Assembly: GCA_027485855.1 (NCBI GenBank)
Contig: JAIXQD010000033.1
Coordinates: 186,001 to 250,000 of the forward strand
Origin: Rickettsiales bacterium
GTDB lineage: Bacteria > Pseudomonadota > Alphaproteobacteria > G027485855
Length of the DNA stretch: 64,000 nucleotides
Direction: 5' to 3'
The notes below the pieces were generated by a model. It had not been told where the DNA came from and made no database searches. It was given only the letters and a program-made list of their open reading frames with translations. Below, piece by piece: positions 50,513-59,737 of the stretch; within the stretch, counting starts at the first letter, position 1; every line of letters starts with the position of its first letter. A program made the position numbers and the translations under genes.

Positions 50513-51174
50513 GGCTGTGGCCTTTCTGTTGAGGGCGTCCTGACCCACATCAGCAAGCGCGGGGCTTGCGTTAAATATATGTGCAAATCGGCAAGGTTTT
50601 GTCGCGCTTGGGCACCAAAACGAGACTCTAGCGCGGGCGCGGCATAAAGCGGCGTGCGCGCCGCAAGTTTACCCATAATCGCGGCGCGACCAGCCCGATA
50701 GGCTGCATCAGGCACATGGGCAAACTCATAACGAATTTGCCCCTCATATTGCCAAAAGCGCTTTGGCTCGGCGCCCAATATGGCCAAATCCATACTCAAA
50801 AACAAATCAGCATCTGCATTAGGCGTGGTCAGCGCATGGCCCGCTGTGGCCATAATCATGGCCTGCACGGGTACCAAGCATGCGTCAGCGGGGTTACGCA
50901 AAAGGCTGGCAAACAATGCGGCGCTTTGCTGCTCGTTATCGGCCGCCTTAGGATTATAAACCGCATCATGAAATAAGATGGCCAGCAACACATTGTTGGG
51001 GTTTTGCAGCTGGTGGCGATATTCGCTAAAAAGCCCCAGCAACTCGGCCAGATGCGTTTGATTATGATAAGCCCGCCCGTGCTCATCATAGCGCGCCAAA
51101 ACCGAGGCCACCGCGCCTTCTTGCAAAAGCGGGGCAATGGGCGCAAAAGCGCTTAAAAGCTGGGTATTGGTCAT
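50509..51174 (-). CDS. HD-superfamily metal-dependent phosphohydrolase
   Basis: A 221-residue protein of the predicted HD phosphohydrolase type. YDEHGRAYHNQTHLAELL has the first His, LLAILFHDAVYNP the HD pair, and DLFLSMDLAILG the Asp. YEFAHVPDAAYRAGRAAIM is the typical C-terminal motif. The substrate is unknown but nucleotides are likely. ATG 51174 was taken over an earlier GTG/ATG. It shares its transcript with coaD. Confidence 0.78.
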   Translation of the reverse strand: MTNTQLLSAFAPIAPLLQEGAVASVLARYDEHGRAYHNQTHLAELLGLFSEYRHQLQNPNNVLLAILFHDAVYNPKAADNEQQSAALFASLLRNPADACLVPVQAMIMATAGHALTTPNADADLFLSMDLAILGAEPKRFWQYEGQIRYEFAHVPDAAYRAGRAAIMGKLAARTPLYAAPALESRFGAQARQNLADLHIYLTQAPRLLMWVRTPSTERPQP

Positions 51175-51255
51175 AAAATATATATCCGCCGAATTTATTT
51201 TCGGCACCATAACAATATAAGCCGGCCAAGGTCAAGCCTTGCAATATATGCGCAA

Positions 51256-52692
51256 TTATGTTGCGGCGCCGCCCACGGTCATGCCCGTTAAACACAAGGT
51301 GGGCTGACCCACACCCACCGGCACACCTTGGCCATTTTTGCCGCAAGTGCCAACGCCCGTATCAAGCCGGCTGTCATTGCCAATCATCGAGATTTTTAGC
51401 AAAGCCTCAGGGCCCATGCCCACTAAGGTTGCGCCCTTAAGTGGCGCGCCAATTTTACCATTTTCAATTTGGTAAGCCTCTTCCATATCAAAGACAAACT
51501 TACCCGAAGTAATATCCACCTGCCCGCCGCCAAAGCTGGGCGCATAAATGCCGCTTTTAACCTGCGCGATAATTTCAGCCGGCGCCATATTGCCCGAAAG
51601 CATAAAAGTGTTCGTCATGCGCGGCATAGGCATATAAGCATAAGATTGCCGCCGACCATTGCCTGTGGCGGGCATATTCATCAGGCGCGCATTAAGCCGG
51701 TCTTGCAAAAAGCCAACTAAAATACCGTCCTCTATTAGTGTGGTGCGGCTGGTGGGCGTGCCCTCATCATCAAAAGTTAGCGACCCACGCCGACCCGCTA
51801 TCGTGCCATCATCAACAACGGTGACGCCCTTGGCCGCCACGCGCTGCCCCATGAGGCCGGCAAAGGCCGAGGTTTGCTTGCGGTTAAAATCGCCCTCAAG
51901 CCCATGCCCCACAGCCTCATGCAGCAAAACACCGGGCCAGCCACTGCCCAGCACCACAATCTGCTCACCGGCTTTGGTTGGCCGCGCCGCAAGCTTCACC
52001 TGCGCTTTGCGATAGGCCTCATCGATATAGGCTTGCCATTGCGCGGGCTGGGTAAAATCGGCCAAGGCCGCTCTGCCGCCCACGCCATGCGCGCCTTCCT
52101 CGCATTGATCGCCATGCGCCAGCATAATGCTCACATCAAGCCTGATAAGTGGCCGCATATCGGCCACACGCTGACCATCGGCATGCATAATTTCAATCAG
52201 CTTCCATTGACAAAACAGGCTGGCCCTAAATTGCCGCACCGAGGCGTCTTTTTGCCGCGCATAAGCATCCATTGCCTGTAATAAGGCAAGTTTTTCAGCC
52301 AGCGGCACCATGGCGGCCGAATTATCCGGCACATAAAGCGGTGTTGCGGCTTTGTTGGGCGACACTGCCAGCGTGCCACTATAGCCCGCGCGCACCGCTT
52401 GCACCGTTTGCGCCGATTGCTGCAAGCTGGCCAAGCCCCAGGCCGAGCTTTGCGCATAAAAAGCCCGCTCTTGCGCCACAGCCCGCAAACCATAGCCTTG
52501 GCTTTGGTCATAGCTGGCCGCTTTAAGCCGGCCATCATCCCAAGTGAGCATTTCGGTGACGCTGGCCTCTAGGAATAATTCCCCATCATCGCAGCCCTGC
52601 AAAGCTTCGGCCACCAGCCCTTGCGCTTGCTGGCACGACACATCGCTTTGCCCATAAAATTGCTGCGTGGCCGCTAAGAGCGCGTCGGTCAT
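51256..52692 (-). CDS. tldD: Metalloprotease TldD
   Basis: A 478-residue member of the TldD/PmbA (PMBA) family. The zinc motif is LLHEAVGHGLEGDF, an HExxxH. GSGWPGVLLHEAVGHG and RMTNTFMLSGNMAPAEIIAQVKSGIYAPSFGGGQVDITSGKFVFDMEEAYQIENGKIG are family blocks in outline. TldD works with PmbA (TldE) to trim peptides such as microcin B17. PmbA is not in the window. Normal length. Confidence 0.94.
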   Translation of the reverse strand: MTDALLAATQQFYGQSDVSCQQAQGLVAEALQGCDDGELFLEASVTEMLTWDDGRLKAASYDQSQGYGLRAVAQERAFYAQSSAWGLASLQQSAQTVQAVRAGYSGTLAVSPNKAATPLYVPDNSAAMVPLAEKLALLQAMDAYARQKDASVRQFRASLFCQWKLIEIMHADGQRVADMRPLIRLDVSIMLAHGDQCEEGAHGVGGRAALADFTQPAQWQAYIDEAYRKAQVKLAARPTKAGEQIVVLGSGWPGVLLHEAVGHGLEGDFNRKQTSAFAGLMGQRVAAKGVTVVDDGTIAGRRGSLTFDDEGTPTSRTTLIEDGILVGFLQDRLNARLMNMPATGNGRRQSYAYMPMPRMTNTFMLSGNMAPAEIIAQVKSGIYAPSFGGGQVDITSGKFVFDMEEAYQIENGKIGAPLKGATLVGMGPEALLKISMIGNDSRLDTGVGTCGKNGQGVPVGVGQPTLCLTGMTVGGAAT

Positions 52693-52706
52693 ATCAGGCG
52701 CTCTTA

Positions 52707-53342
52707 TTAAGCGCTAGCCGCTTGATTATGCAAAGCGGCCGCCAAAGCCTCACCACTGACCAGCTCTTGCAAATGCAGCTGCTGCTCTTTTATGGTTACG
52801 CTAAAGGCGTGCGCATTATCAAGCCAGGGCGTATTACTGCCATGGCGCGCTTGCTGCTCATCAAAATAATGATACATTTCGTGCCAGAAAACGCCATGGC
52901 TAACCACCAGCGTTAACCGCGTTGCATCTTCAGTGGCTAAATCAACAATGCGCGCTGTGGCGCGCAAAATACGCTGGCGCAGGCCTTGCTTGCTTTCGCC
53001 CTCGGGTGGGTCAAGGCGGTGGGCAAACTCATGCTCAAGCTCATCAATGACGCGCCCCTCCCATGCCCCAAAATGCTGCTCGCGCAGCTCTTCGTCGCTA
53101 TGCATATCTTGCAGCATGAGGCCCAGTTGATGCGCACAAATAAGCGCGGTTTGGTGCGCGCGGGGCTGCGGGCTATGAATAATGCGGCTAATCGGCAAAT
53201 GCATTTTGCGCAAAGTTTGCGCGGCCATCATCGCTTGCAACTGGCCCTTGGGCGTTAACGGGTGGTCCGAAGACGCCCCTGCACAAAGGCGGCGTAAATT
53301 AGCGGTCGATTGCGCATGGCGCATAAAGATAAATTGGCTCAT
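52707..53342 (-). CDS. Histidine phosphatase (phosphoglycerate mutase-like) protein
   Basis: A 211-residue protein starting FIFMRHAQSTANL, in which RHAQ replaces RHG with the phosphorylated His retained. TPKGQLQAMMAAQTLRKM and IHSPQPRAHQTALICAHQLG follow, then the E-x-x-x-G-x-WEG segment (LREQHFGAWEG) and the second His in VVSHGVFWHEMYHYF. Substrate unknown; the group includes phosphoglycerate mutases, phosphatases and SixA. It starts 41 bases after the stop of the next gene upstream; tldD follows 14 bases downstream and is probably on the same transcript. Confidence 0.85.
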   Translation of the reverse strand: MSQFIFMRHAQSTANLRRLCAGASSDHPLTPKGQLQAMMAAQTLRKMHLPISRIIHSPQPRAHQTALICAHQLGLMLQDMHSDEELREQHFGAWEGRVIDELEHEFAHRLDPPEGESKQGLRQRILRATARIVDLATEDATRLTLVVSHGVFWHEMYHYFDEQQARHGSNTPWLDNAHAFSVTIKEQQLHLQELVSGEALAAALHNQAASA

Positions 53343-53383
53343 AAGGCCATTCTATCATAAGCGGGCCGTGCTTGGGTAGGCTC

Positions 53384-54088
53384 TTAGCCTAAATTATTGC
53401 CACCAGGTGAAGAACCACCGCCCAAATCTGGGCCTGAATTGGGGCGTGACGGGCCGGCACGGCCTGCCTCAATCACCGCGGCCTGATAAACGCCAGAAAA
53501 ACGCTCGGCGCCCACAGCCTTAATTAAAGCCACCACATCGGCAGGCGGCTTTTGCACTGCCAAAACCGAAACATATTCAGGGCTGGACACCAGCTTTGCC
53601 ATCACTTGTTCGCCGAGTGGCAATTCGTCAGTATAGTTGATACTCATCAGCTCTTCGGCTTTTAGCGCAAGGCCGCGCAGCATGGGGGCCAAGCCACTAA
53701 TGGTGGGCCATTGCGCCATATCGCCCTGATAATCAGCGCCAATTTCATTGATGTCAGCGCCCAGAAAAATTTCACCGAAAGCTTTAACGGCCTCATCATC
53801 GGACCTGCTAAGCGCGGTCATGGCTCTGGCGGCATCTTTCATAAAACGCACCTCTTCCGCCAGCGATGCATCAAGCTGCGGCACAAGATACTGTGCAAAA
53901 AATGCTTCGGCCTGTTGCGCGGTGGTGGCACCAACCAGCTCGGGCTTTTCTGTGACAACACGTTTGGCCACGCTCATAATTGCTGCGCGGCGCAGCGGCT
54001 TGCCATCTACAAAATTAAATCGGCCCTCATAAGCAAGGTAATTGCGGATAGTCTCAACACTGAGATTGTTAGATTGAATAAGGCTCAT
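53384..54088 (-). CDS. Uncharacterised protein with Gly-rich tail
   Basis: A 234-residue soluble protein. Helices cover most of it (ETIRNYLAYEGRFNFVD, RAAIMSVAKRVVTEKPEL, QQAEAFFAQYLVPQLDAS, ARAMTALSRSDDEAVKAFGEIF). The end is a disordered Gly/Ser/Pro/Asn tail (SGPDLGGGSSPGGNNLG). No known motif. It diverges from the ankyrin gene with 99 bases between, which may hold both promoters. Confidence 0.5.
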   Translation of the reverse strand: MSLIQSNNLSVETIRNYLAYEGRFNFVDGKPLRRAAIMSVAKRVVTEKPELVGATTAQQAEAFFAQYLVPQLDASLAEEVRFMKDAARAMTALSRSDDEAVKAFGEIFLGADINEIGADYQGDMAQWPTISGLAPMLRGLALKAEELMSINYTDELPLGEQVMAKLVSSPEYVSVLAVQKPPADVVALIKAVGAERFSGVYQAAVIEAGRAGPSRPNSGPDLGGGSSPGGNNLG

Positions 54089-54187
54089 AAGGGCACTCCC
54101 TGTAAAAATTGCTAAAGCATAATATCAAACAAAGCGGCCTCATTTAAAAAATTAATTACTTTCAGTTTTTGCGCCTAAACTAGCCCG

Positions 54188-55678
54188 ATGCGATTATCGA
54201 ATAATCTTTTGCGCGTGCATATTGCTGGCTTTGAGAAAGCCATTGTGGCGCTGCGTGCTGCGCCCTCACAGGGGCGCCTATATGAGGAAATTGCCGAGTT
54301 GTTTGCCCAAAATGCAAATGCTGCCGGAGATGATGCTTTAGCTTTAGTCGTGCTAACAGCCATGCAGCAAATCGCCGCTTCCGTGCCAGATTTACCCGCA
54401 CAACAAGCCAGCAAATACCAAAACTGGCTCTTAACGCGCTATCGGCAAAATTGGGCGGCTCAAACTGAAATAAATCCACCACAGCCGTTGCTGCTGGAAG
54501 ATTTATCTAAATATGCCGAGGACCTTACGCTTTATCACAACACGCCGAACGCTATTAAAAAACGTGCCGGTATCAACACCGACCTTTTTGCCATAAATAG
54601 CCCGTTTGAACTTTACCAACAGCTCAAAGCCCTGCGCGGCGAAGTGGCCACCGAGTTTAAACCCCTCAGCCCCAGCCAACAGGCTTTTATTGATAGCCAC
54701 CAAGCCATAGTTATCGGCCAAACCGCGCAATGGCGGCTGATTATGCCACTCACCATTGCTGCCAGCCAAGAGTTTGGCGCGGGCACGCGCTGGTGCACAG
54801 CGGCACAAAGCAATAATCAATTTACCAACTATTTCCCCAACAATGTTTTGCTTTACCTTGAGGCCAGCGGCGTTGGTAAAACCGCGTTTGTGATGAAAGA
54901 GGGCGAAACATATAGCATTTTTGATTCCGAGGACACCCTGCAAACCGCGGCACAACAGCAAGCGCTGTTCAATAAATTACCCACACTGGCAGCAACCTTG
55001 CAAAACCTTGAGGCCACTGTGCCATTACTACATCAAGCCATTGATAAGGCCGATTTTGCCACTGCCTTTAACCTTGTAGTGGCCAGCCGCAACCTTGTAC
55101 CCCAGGCTCCAATATACGAGGCCATGCTGGTAGAAAAAGCCAAAAGTGCCAATTTAGTACAGCAAGGCAAAGACCATTATTTTATCGAAGCTACAAAAAT
55201 CGGACTGTTAAAAACCACAGAGGCTTTGCTTAAACTTGGGGCGGACGTTCATGCTAGAAATGACGACGCCTTTTGTAAAGCTGCAGGGCGTGGCTATACT
55301 GATATGGTGAGGTTGTTGCTAGAACATGGCGCAAATGTAAATGTCGATGATGAGTACGCCCTGCGCTTGTCGGCGGTTAATGAGCGTACCGAATTAGTGC
55401 GGCTGTTGCTAGAGTATGGTGCAGATGTGCATTACAATGATGACGGCGCGCTGCGTCAGGCGGCATCTTATGGCGACACCGATTTAGTAAAGCTATTGCT
55501 AGAGCATGGCGCCAATGTGCATGCTATGAATGACCAAGCCCTGCGTTTGGCAGCAAATCATGGCCACACTGATGTTGTAAATATTCTCAAAGCCCACATC
55601 GCCAAGCAAGCGGCGCAAACATCACGTCCGCAAAAACCCCAACCAAATTCGCCGCCCACCAACACACCCCGCGCATAA
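54188..55678 (+). CDS. Ankyrin-repeat protein with WCTA-type domain
   Basis: A 496-residue protein without signal peptide. Residues 100-150 (LSKYAEDLTLYHNTPN and SPFELYQQLKAL) and 180-250 form a domain seen in phage proteins and other bacterial proteins, with the motif GAGTRWCTAAQSNNQFTNYF (197-216) and YSIFDSEDT. About four ankyrin repeats follow (332-470), each with the (D/E)LVRLLLEHGANVH pattern. The protein ends in a Pro/Asn/Gln tail. Ankyrin repeats bind other proteins; the other domain's activity is unknown. This combination may make it an effector or a phage-defence component, but nothing in the sequence decides. It faces ruvX with 13 bases between stops. Confidence 0.7.
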   Translation: MRLSNNLLRVHIAGFEKAIVALRAAPSQGRLYEEIAELFAQNANAAGDDALALVVLTAMQQIAASVPDLPAQQASKYQNWLLTRYRQNWAAQTEINPPQPLLLEDLSKYAEDLTLYHNTPNAIKKRAGINTDLFAINSPFELYQQLKALRGEVATEFKPLSPSQQAFIDSHQAIVIGQTAQWRLIMPLTIAASQEFGAGTRWCTAAQSNNQFTNYFPNNVLLYLEASGVGKTAFVMKEGETYSIFDSEDTLQTAAQQQALFNKLPTLAATLQNLEATVPLLHQAIDKADFATAFNLVVASRNLVPQAPIYEAMLVEKAKSANLVQQGKDHYFIEATKIGLLKTTEALLKLGADVHARNDDAFCKAAGRGYTDMVRLLLEHGANVNVDDEYALRLSAVNERTELVRLLLEYGADVHYNDDGALRQAASYGDTDLVKLLLEHGANVHAMNDQALRLAANHGHTDVVNILKAHIAKQAAQTSRPQKPQPNSPPTNTPRA

Positions 55679-55691
55679 AAAGCCAAACTCT

Positions 55692-56168
55692 CTAATGCGG
55701 CACGCTATCGAGCGCTTTTTGTAAAATATGTGCGGCGGCTACTGCATCAAGCCGCGCTTTCTGTTTGCTTTTACTGATGCCGGCCTCGGCCAAACTTTGC
55801 TCGGCGGCAAAGCTGGTAAGGCGCTCATCGATAAAAGTAAGCCGCTCGGGCCAGCCATGCTGGGCGCAAACCGATAGCAGCAAGCGGCCAAAATCGCGCG
55901 TGGCCTGCGCCATATTGCCAGCCTTACCCGACATATGCAGCGGCAGCCCCAGCACAAAGCCACCCAACACCCGCCCGGCCAGATTTTGCCGCAGCTCTTG
56001 CTGCACAAAGGCCCAGCTTTTGCGCTCGATAACGGCCAGCGGCTGCGCTAAGCGCCAATCTGTGTCCGATACGGCCAGCCCCAGCCTTTTCTGGCCATAA
56101 TCAAGCCCAACAAGGCATGTTTGCCGCGGCGTTTGCATAAAAAATTCGGGCAATTCATAGACAGGCAT
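55692..56168 (-). CDS. ruvX: Holliday-junction-resolvase-like protein RuvX (YqgF)
   Basis: A 158-residue RNase H-fold protein. TCLVGLDYGQKRLGLAVSDTDWRLAQPLAVI gives the first Asp, GFVLGLPLHMSGKAGNMAQATRDFGRLLL the second region, TFIDERLTSFAAEQSL the third, and the last Asp is in KARLDAVAAAHILQKAL. The protein helps 16S rRNA processing. Longer starts lie antisense to gatC/gatA and were rejected. Divergent from gatC, a usual neighbour pair. M residue at 56168 or 56138 may be the real start. Confidence 0.9.
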   Translation of the reverse strand: MPVYELPEFFMQTPRQTCLVGLDYGQKRLGLAVSDTDWRLAQPLAVIERKSWAFVQQELRQNLAGRVLGGFVLGLPLHMSGKAGNMAQATRDFGRLLLSVCAQHGWPERLTFIDERLTSFAAEQSLAEAGISKSKQKARLDAVAAAHILQKALDSVPH

Positions 56169-56244
56169 GATGAGCAATGCTAAATTGCGGCGCTGCAAAA
56201 GCCAAGCTGTTTTCCCCATAAGCCGTTTATAGTAAGAGGCCCTT

Positions 56245-56532
56245 ATGAGTATCGATGAAAAAACTGTGCGTAAAATCGCCCACCTTGCCCGCATCAAATT
56301 GCAAGATGACGAGCTGCAACCCATGGCCAAAGAGTTGAACGGTATTCTTGATTGGCTGGCACAGCTCAAAGAGGTTGATACCAGCAAGGTCGAGCCCATG
56401 TCGAGCGTGGTGCAGCAGGCCCTGCCGCAGCGCGATGATGTCATCAATGATGGCGATATCGTCGAGGCTATTTTACAAAATGCCCCTGCCAGCACTGCTG
56501 GTTTCTTTGCTGTGCCTAAAGTTGTGGAGTAA
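56245..56532 (+). CDS. gatC: Asp/Glu-tRNA amidotransferase subunit C
   Basis: A 95-residue subunit of the amidotransferase that turns Glu-tRNA(Gln) and Asp-tRNA(Asn) into the correct amides. VRKIAHLARIKLQDDELQPMAKELNGILDWLAQLKEVDTSKVEPMSSV in outline is the family signature; the end (PASTAGFFAVPKVVE) matches the tail motif. AAGAGGCCCTT precedes the ATG. gatA follows three bases after the stop. gatB is not present downstream in this window. Confidence 0.95.
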   Translation: MSIDEKTVRKIAHLARIKLQDDELQPMAKELNGILDWLAQLKEVDTSKVEPMSSVVQQALPQRDDVINDGDIVEAILQNAPASTAGFFAVPKVVE

Positions 56533-56535
56533 GCC

Positions 56536-58017
56536 ATGAGCCAATTAACAAACCTGACCATCACCGATGCTTTAGCCGGCCTAAACAGCAAAAAATTTAG
56601 CGCAACCGAGCTTACCCAAGCCCATATTAAAGCCGTCGAACATGGCCGCAGCCTTAATGCCTTTGTCACTGAAACGCCCGAAATTGCCCTGGCCCAAGCG
56701 GCCGAAAGCGATGCCCGCTATGCCAAAGGCCATGCCGGCCTGCTTGAGGGCATTCCGCTGGCTATAAAAGATTTATTTTGCACCAAGGGCATTCGCACCA
56801 CGGCTTGCAGCAAAATTTTGCACAATTTTGTGCCGCCCTATGAATCGACCGTAACAGCAAACCTGCGTCGTGATGGCGCGGTGTTTTTGGGCAAGGTCAG
56901 CCTTGATGAATTTGCCATGGGCGCCTCAAACATCACCAGCGCTTATGGGGCTGTCATTAGCCCTTGGAGCGGCGCCGACCCCGCCAATGCCGCGCGCAAA
57001 TTAGTGCCGGGCGGCTCATCGGGCGGCTCGTCTGCCAGCGTGGCAGCCCGCATGGCCATGGGCGCTACGGGCACCGATACGGGCGGCTCTATTCGTCAGC
57101 CCGCCAGTTTTACTGGCATTGTTGGGCTGAAGCCCACCTATGGCCGCTGTTCGCGCTATGGCATTGTGGCTTTCGCCAGCTCGCTTGACCAAGCCGGCCC
57201 CATGGCCCGCAGTGTGGCCGATGCCGCGTTGATGCTGCAAAGCATGGCAGGGCACGATCCGCGTGATAGCACCAGCGCAAACATGCCCGTGCCAAATTAC
57301 CGCGCCGAAATGGGGCAAAGCATTAAGGGCATGAAAATTGGCATCCCTAAAGAATACCGCATGGATGGCATACCCGCCGCCATTGAACAATGGTGGGATA
57401 AAGGCATGAGCTGGCTGCGTGATGCTGGCGCCGAGCCGGTTGAAATATCGCTGCCACACAGCAAATATGCTTTGGCGGTTTATTATATCATTGCGCCCGC
57501 CGAGGCATCGAGCAACCTTGCCCGCTATGATGGCGTGCGCTTTGGCCTGCGCGAAAATGGCGCCAACCTCATCGAGATGTATGAAAATACCCGCGCTGCT
57601 GGCTTTGGCCGCGAAGTGCGGCGCCGCATCATGATGGGCACTTATGTTTTATCGGCTGGCTATTATGATGCTTACTATCGCAAAGCCCAACAGGTGCGCA
57701 CACTTATCGCGGCCGACTTTGCCGAAGCCTATAAAAAATGCGATGTCATTTTAACACCCACCGCCACTGGCCCTGCTTTTGCCATTGGCGAAAATATGGA
57801 CGACCCCGTGCAAATGTATCTGCAAGATGTCTTTACTGTGCCGGTTAATCTGGCGGGGCTGCCGGCCATTTCTGTGCCGGTGGGCCTCTCGCCTGAAAAT
57901 CTGCCACTGGGTTTGCAGCTGATTGGCCCACAATGGGGCGAGCCGCAATTACTGCGTGCTGCAAGCGTGCTCGAGAGCGCGGCCAACTTTACCGCCACAC
58001 CCGCTTTTATGGGCTAA
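56536..58017 (+). CDS. gatA: Asp/Glu-tRNA amidotransferase subunit A
   Basis: A 493-residue amidase-signature protein that frees ammonia from glutamine. The catalytic Lys is in [14 protein letters not shown], the cis-Ser and nucleophile Ser in [32 protein letters not shown] in outline. [19 protein letters not shown] and [24 protein letters not shown] are standard. The enzyme needs GatB, which is elsewhere in the genome. Normal length. Confidence 0.95.
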   Translation: MSQLTNLTITDALAGLNSKKFSATELTQAHIKAVEHGRSLNAFVTETPEIALAQAAESDARYAKGHAGLLEGIPLAIKDLFCTKGIRTTACSKILHNFVPPYESTVTANLRRDGAVFLGKVSLDEFAMGASNITSAYGAVISPWSGADPANAARKLVPGGSSGGSSASVAARMAMGATGTDTGGSIRQPASFTGIVGLKPTYGRCSRYGIVAFASSLDQAGPMARSVADAALMLQSMAGHDPRDSTSANMPVPNYRAEMGQSIKGMKIGIPKEYRMDGIPAAIEQWWDKGMSWLRDAGAEPVEISLPHSKYALAVYYIIAPAEASSNLARYDGVRFGLRENGANLIEMYENTRAAGFGREVRRRIMMGTYVLSAGYYDAYYRKAQQVRTLIAADFAEAYKKCDVILTPTATGPAFAIGENMDDPVQMYLQDVFTVPVNLAGLPAISVPVGLSPENLPLGLQLIGPQWGEPQLLRAASVLESAANFTATPAFMG

Positions 58018-58075
58018 AATAATAGCTGGCTAATCTGGGCACGCAGATTATCGCTAGTAAATTATGGCGCGCGAA

Positions 58076-58801
58076 TTACGGCCGATAATCGCGCTCAACA
58101 ATCAGCGCAAAAAAACTGCGCCGCACCGGTTGTGCTAAATTATTTGTCACGCCGCGATGCGGCATAAATTGATCAAAACAAACAATCTGCCCTGCTAAAG
58201 GCTGCCATAATGCATCGGGCTTAAAGTTATAGGGCGCGTCTTTGCAAAACTGATTGGCGAGCGCCACATCATTATCAGGATATGCTCTGGCCGCCGATAA
58301 AGGCGCGCGTCCGGCAAGGCCACCCACATAATACTCGGTTGGCAAAACATTACTCACCGAATAAATCATTTGCCGGCCAACGCTGGGGTTCTGTCTATCA
58401 AAGCCATATTGCGCGTTAAAGTCACAATGCCATCGGCTGGTGCGCTGCGCGTCATGGGGCCGCACACTAGCAACATCGACCAAAATTCTAAGAGTTTCGC
58501 TTGACTTTAAGGGCCGTTGTGTTTGCGCATGGTTAAGTACCTGTGTGGCAAATTCTAATATGCCACTATGCGCCGATGCCTTATCAAGCAAATTAGCAAT
58601 GCCTTCTTCGCTGGCAGGGAAATTCCTCATCCCCCAGCCAAATGGGGAAGAAGACGCCAAATCTATTTTTAAAAGTTCAAGGTCAATATGCCCAATAATG
58701 TCGGGGCGGCGTGGCTTAACAACATCGGCCGCATTGATCTGTAGTAGTTTTTTTATGTCTGTTGCCGAGCTGTCCATATCACTGTCCATATCATGAGCCA
58801 T
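58076..58801 (-). CDS. Putative Fe(II)/2-oxoglutarate oxygenase-like protein, family B
   Basis: A 241-residue protein. SRWHCDFNAQYG places H125 and D127; the signature NVLPTEYYVGG starts at about 151; FMPHRGVTNN gives H215, and VRRSFF gives R228, 13 residues on, with Asn220 at +5 and Pro225 at +10. The N-terminus is Asp/Met-rich (MAHDMDSDMDS), perhaps unreliable as a start. An ATG at 58831 would overlap the upstream gene. It begins one base after the upstream stop, so the two paralogues are cotranscribed. The function of the pair is unknown. Confidence 0.6.
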   Translation of the reverse strand: MAHDMDSDMDSSATDIKKLLQINAADVVKPRRPDIIGHIDLELLKIDLASSSPFGWGMRNFPASEEGIANLLDKASAHSGILEFATQVLNHAQTQRPLKSSETLRILVDVASVRPHDAQRTSRWHCDFNAQYGFDRQNPSVGRQMIYSVSNVLPTEYYVGGLAGRAPLSAARAYPDNDVALANQFCKDAPYNFKPDALWQPLAGQIVCFDQFMPHRGVTNNLAQPVRRSFFALIVERDYRP

Positions 58802-58802
58802 A

Positions 58803-59594
58803 TCACGGGCGGGGCTGTGTGGTTCTGGCATTAAACTGCACCCGCATAAAATTGCGTTTGACTGGGTCGTCGCTTTCATTGGCCACACCTTGATGCGGCA
58901 ACAAACAAGAGGCATGCACAATTTCGTATGGCTTTGGCTGCCAGGGCTGCGTGGCGCGCGCGGCCAGCGGCTCAACCCCATTGCCACCATAAAGATAATC
59001 TAAAAATTTTTGTAAGCCGACATGTCCATTTTGCGGAAAATGGGCGGCAATTTCGTTTGCATCAAAGCCGCCGCTAAAAAAGCGCGTAGGCAAAATATCT
59101 GCCACAAAATAATCATAGCTTTGTGGTGCACGGTTTGTGCGCGGGTTGGGGCCAAGGCCGGTATTTTCAAATTGATGCCGCGTGCCGTCCCAATGTGGGC
59201 GCTGGCCACGCTGCGATTGCCCACCCGCCACTATGCTTTTGCTGATGGTGACAAATAACCGCGCTTGCTCGGGATCGGGGTGGGCGGCGTAAAAATGGTT
59301 TATGGCAGTCTGCACGCTGGGTGCATAAGGGGCAAGGCTGGCCGGAAATTCATAACCCGCGTCAGTCAGCGGAATATGCGTATCAAGCAAATCAGTGTTG
59401 TTTTTATAATAGGTGGCCTCGCCGGGCACGCAATCATTATGGCTAAATTGCTCGGGGTTTGGCACCACGCCTACCACAACAGGCTTTGGCGGGTTGGCAA
59501 CATCGAGCAGGTTTACCGCAAAAGCCGATAATGGCCCACCAACCGGATGGGGCACAGGCTGCGGCACAAGATATATCGAGGCTTTATGTGTCAT
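58803..59594 (-). CDS. Putative Fe(II)/2-oxoglutarate oxygenase-like protein, family C
   Basis: A 263-residue protein with QRPHWDGTRHQF (H134, D136), the signature YFVADILPTRFFSGGFD (162-178), and LLPHQGVANESDDPVKRNFM (H234, R247; Asn at +5, Pro at +10). The N-terminus is a Pro/Val segment (LVPQPVPHPVGG). The ATG at 59594 was taken; a GTG at 59612 lies six codons upstream. First gene of the two-gene unit. The next minus-strand gene upstream (the adhesin) ends in a strong terminator, so this unit has its own promoter in the 59595-59670 gap. Confidence 0.6.
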   Translation of the reverse strand: MTHKASIYLVPQPVPHPVGGPLSAFAVNLLDVANPPKPVVVGVVPNPEQFSHNDCVPGEATYYKNNTDLLDTHIPLTDAGYEFPASLAPYAPSVQTAINHFYAAHPDPEQARLFVTISKSIVAGGQSQRGQRPHWDGTRHQFENTGLGPNPRTNRAPQSYDYFVADILPTRFFSGGFDANEIAAHFPQNGHVGLQKFLDYLYGGNGVEPLAARATQPWQPKPYEIVHASCLLPHQGVANESDDPVKRNFMRVQFNARTTQPRP

Positions 59595-59670
59595 GCCCAA
59601 AATTAGCCGCACATAATAGTTGCAACAACAAAATAATAGCCGGCGGGGCGGGTATTTTAAATTACCGGCA

Positions 59671-59704
59671 TAAAAAAACCGGCTGGGGGTGAGCCCAGCC
59701 GGTT
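59671..59704 (-). terminator. Rho-independent terminator of the adhesin gene
   Basis: On the minus strand AACCGGCTGGG (59704-59694) pairs perfectly with CCCAGCCGGTT (59687-59677), loop of six, and a run of T follows (complement of the A-run at 59672-59678). Confidence 0.92.
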
Positions 59705-59737
59705 GATTTAGTTAAAACTTAAACGACGATATCGACC

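Noticed and set aside
56169..56669. Long N-terminal extension of ruvX
   Set aside because: Antisense to gatC and the start of gatA; RuvX homologues begin near the GLDYG motif.
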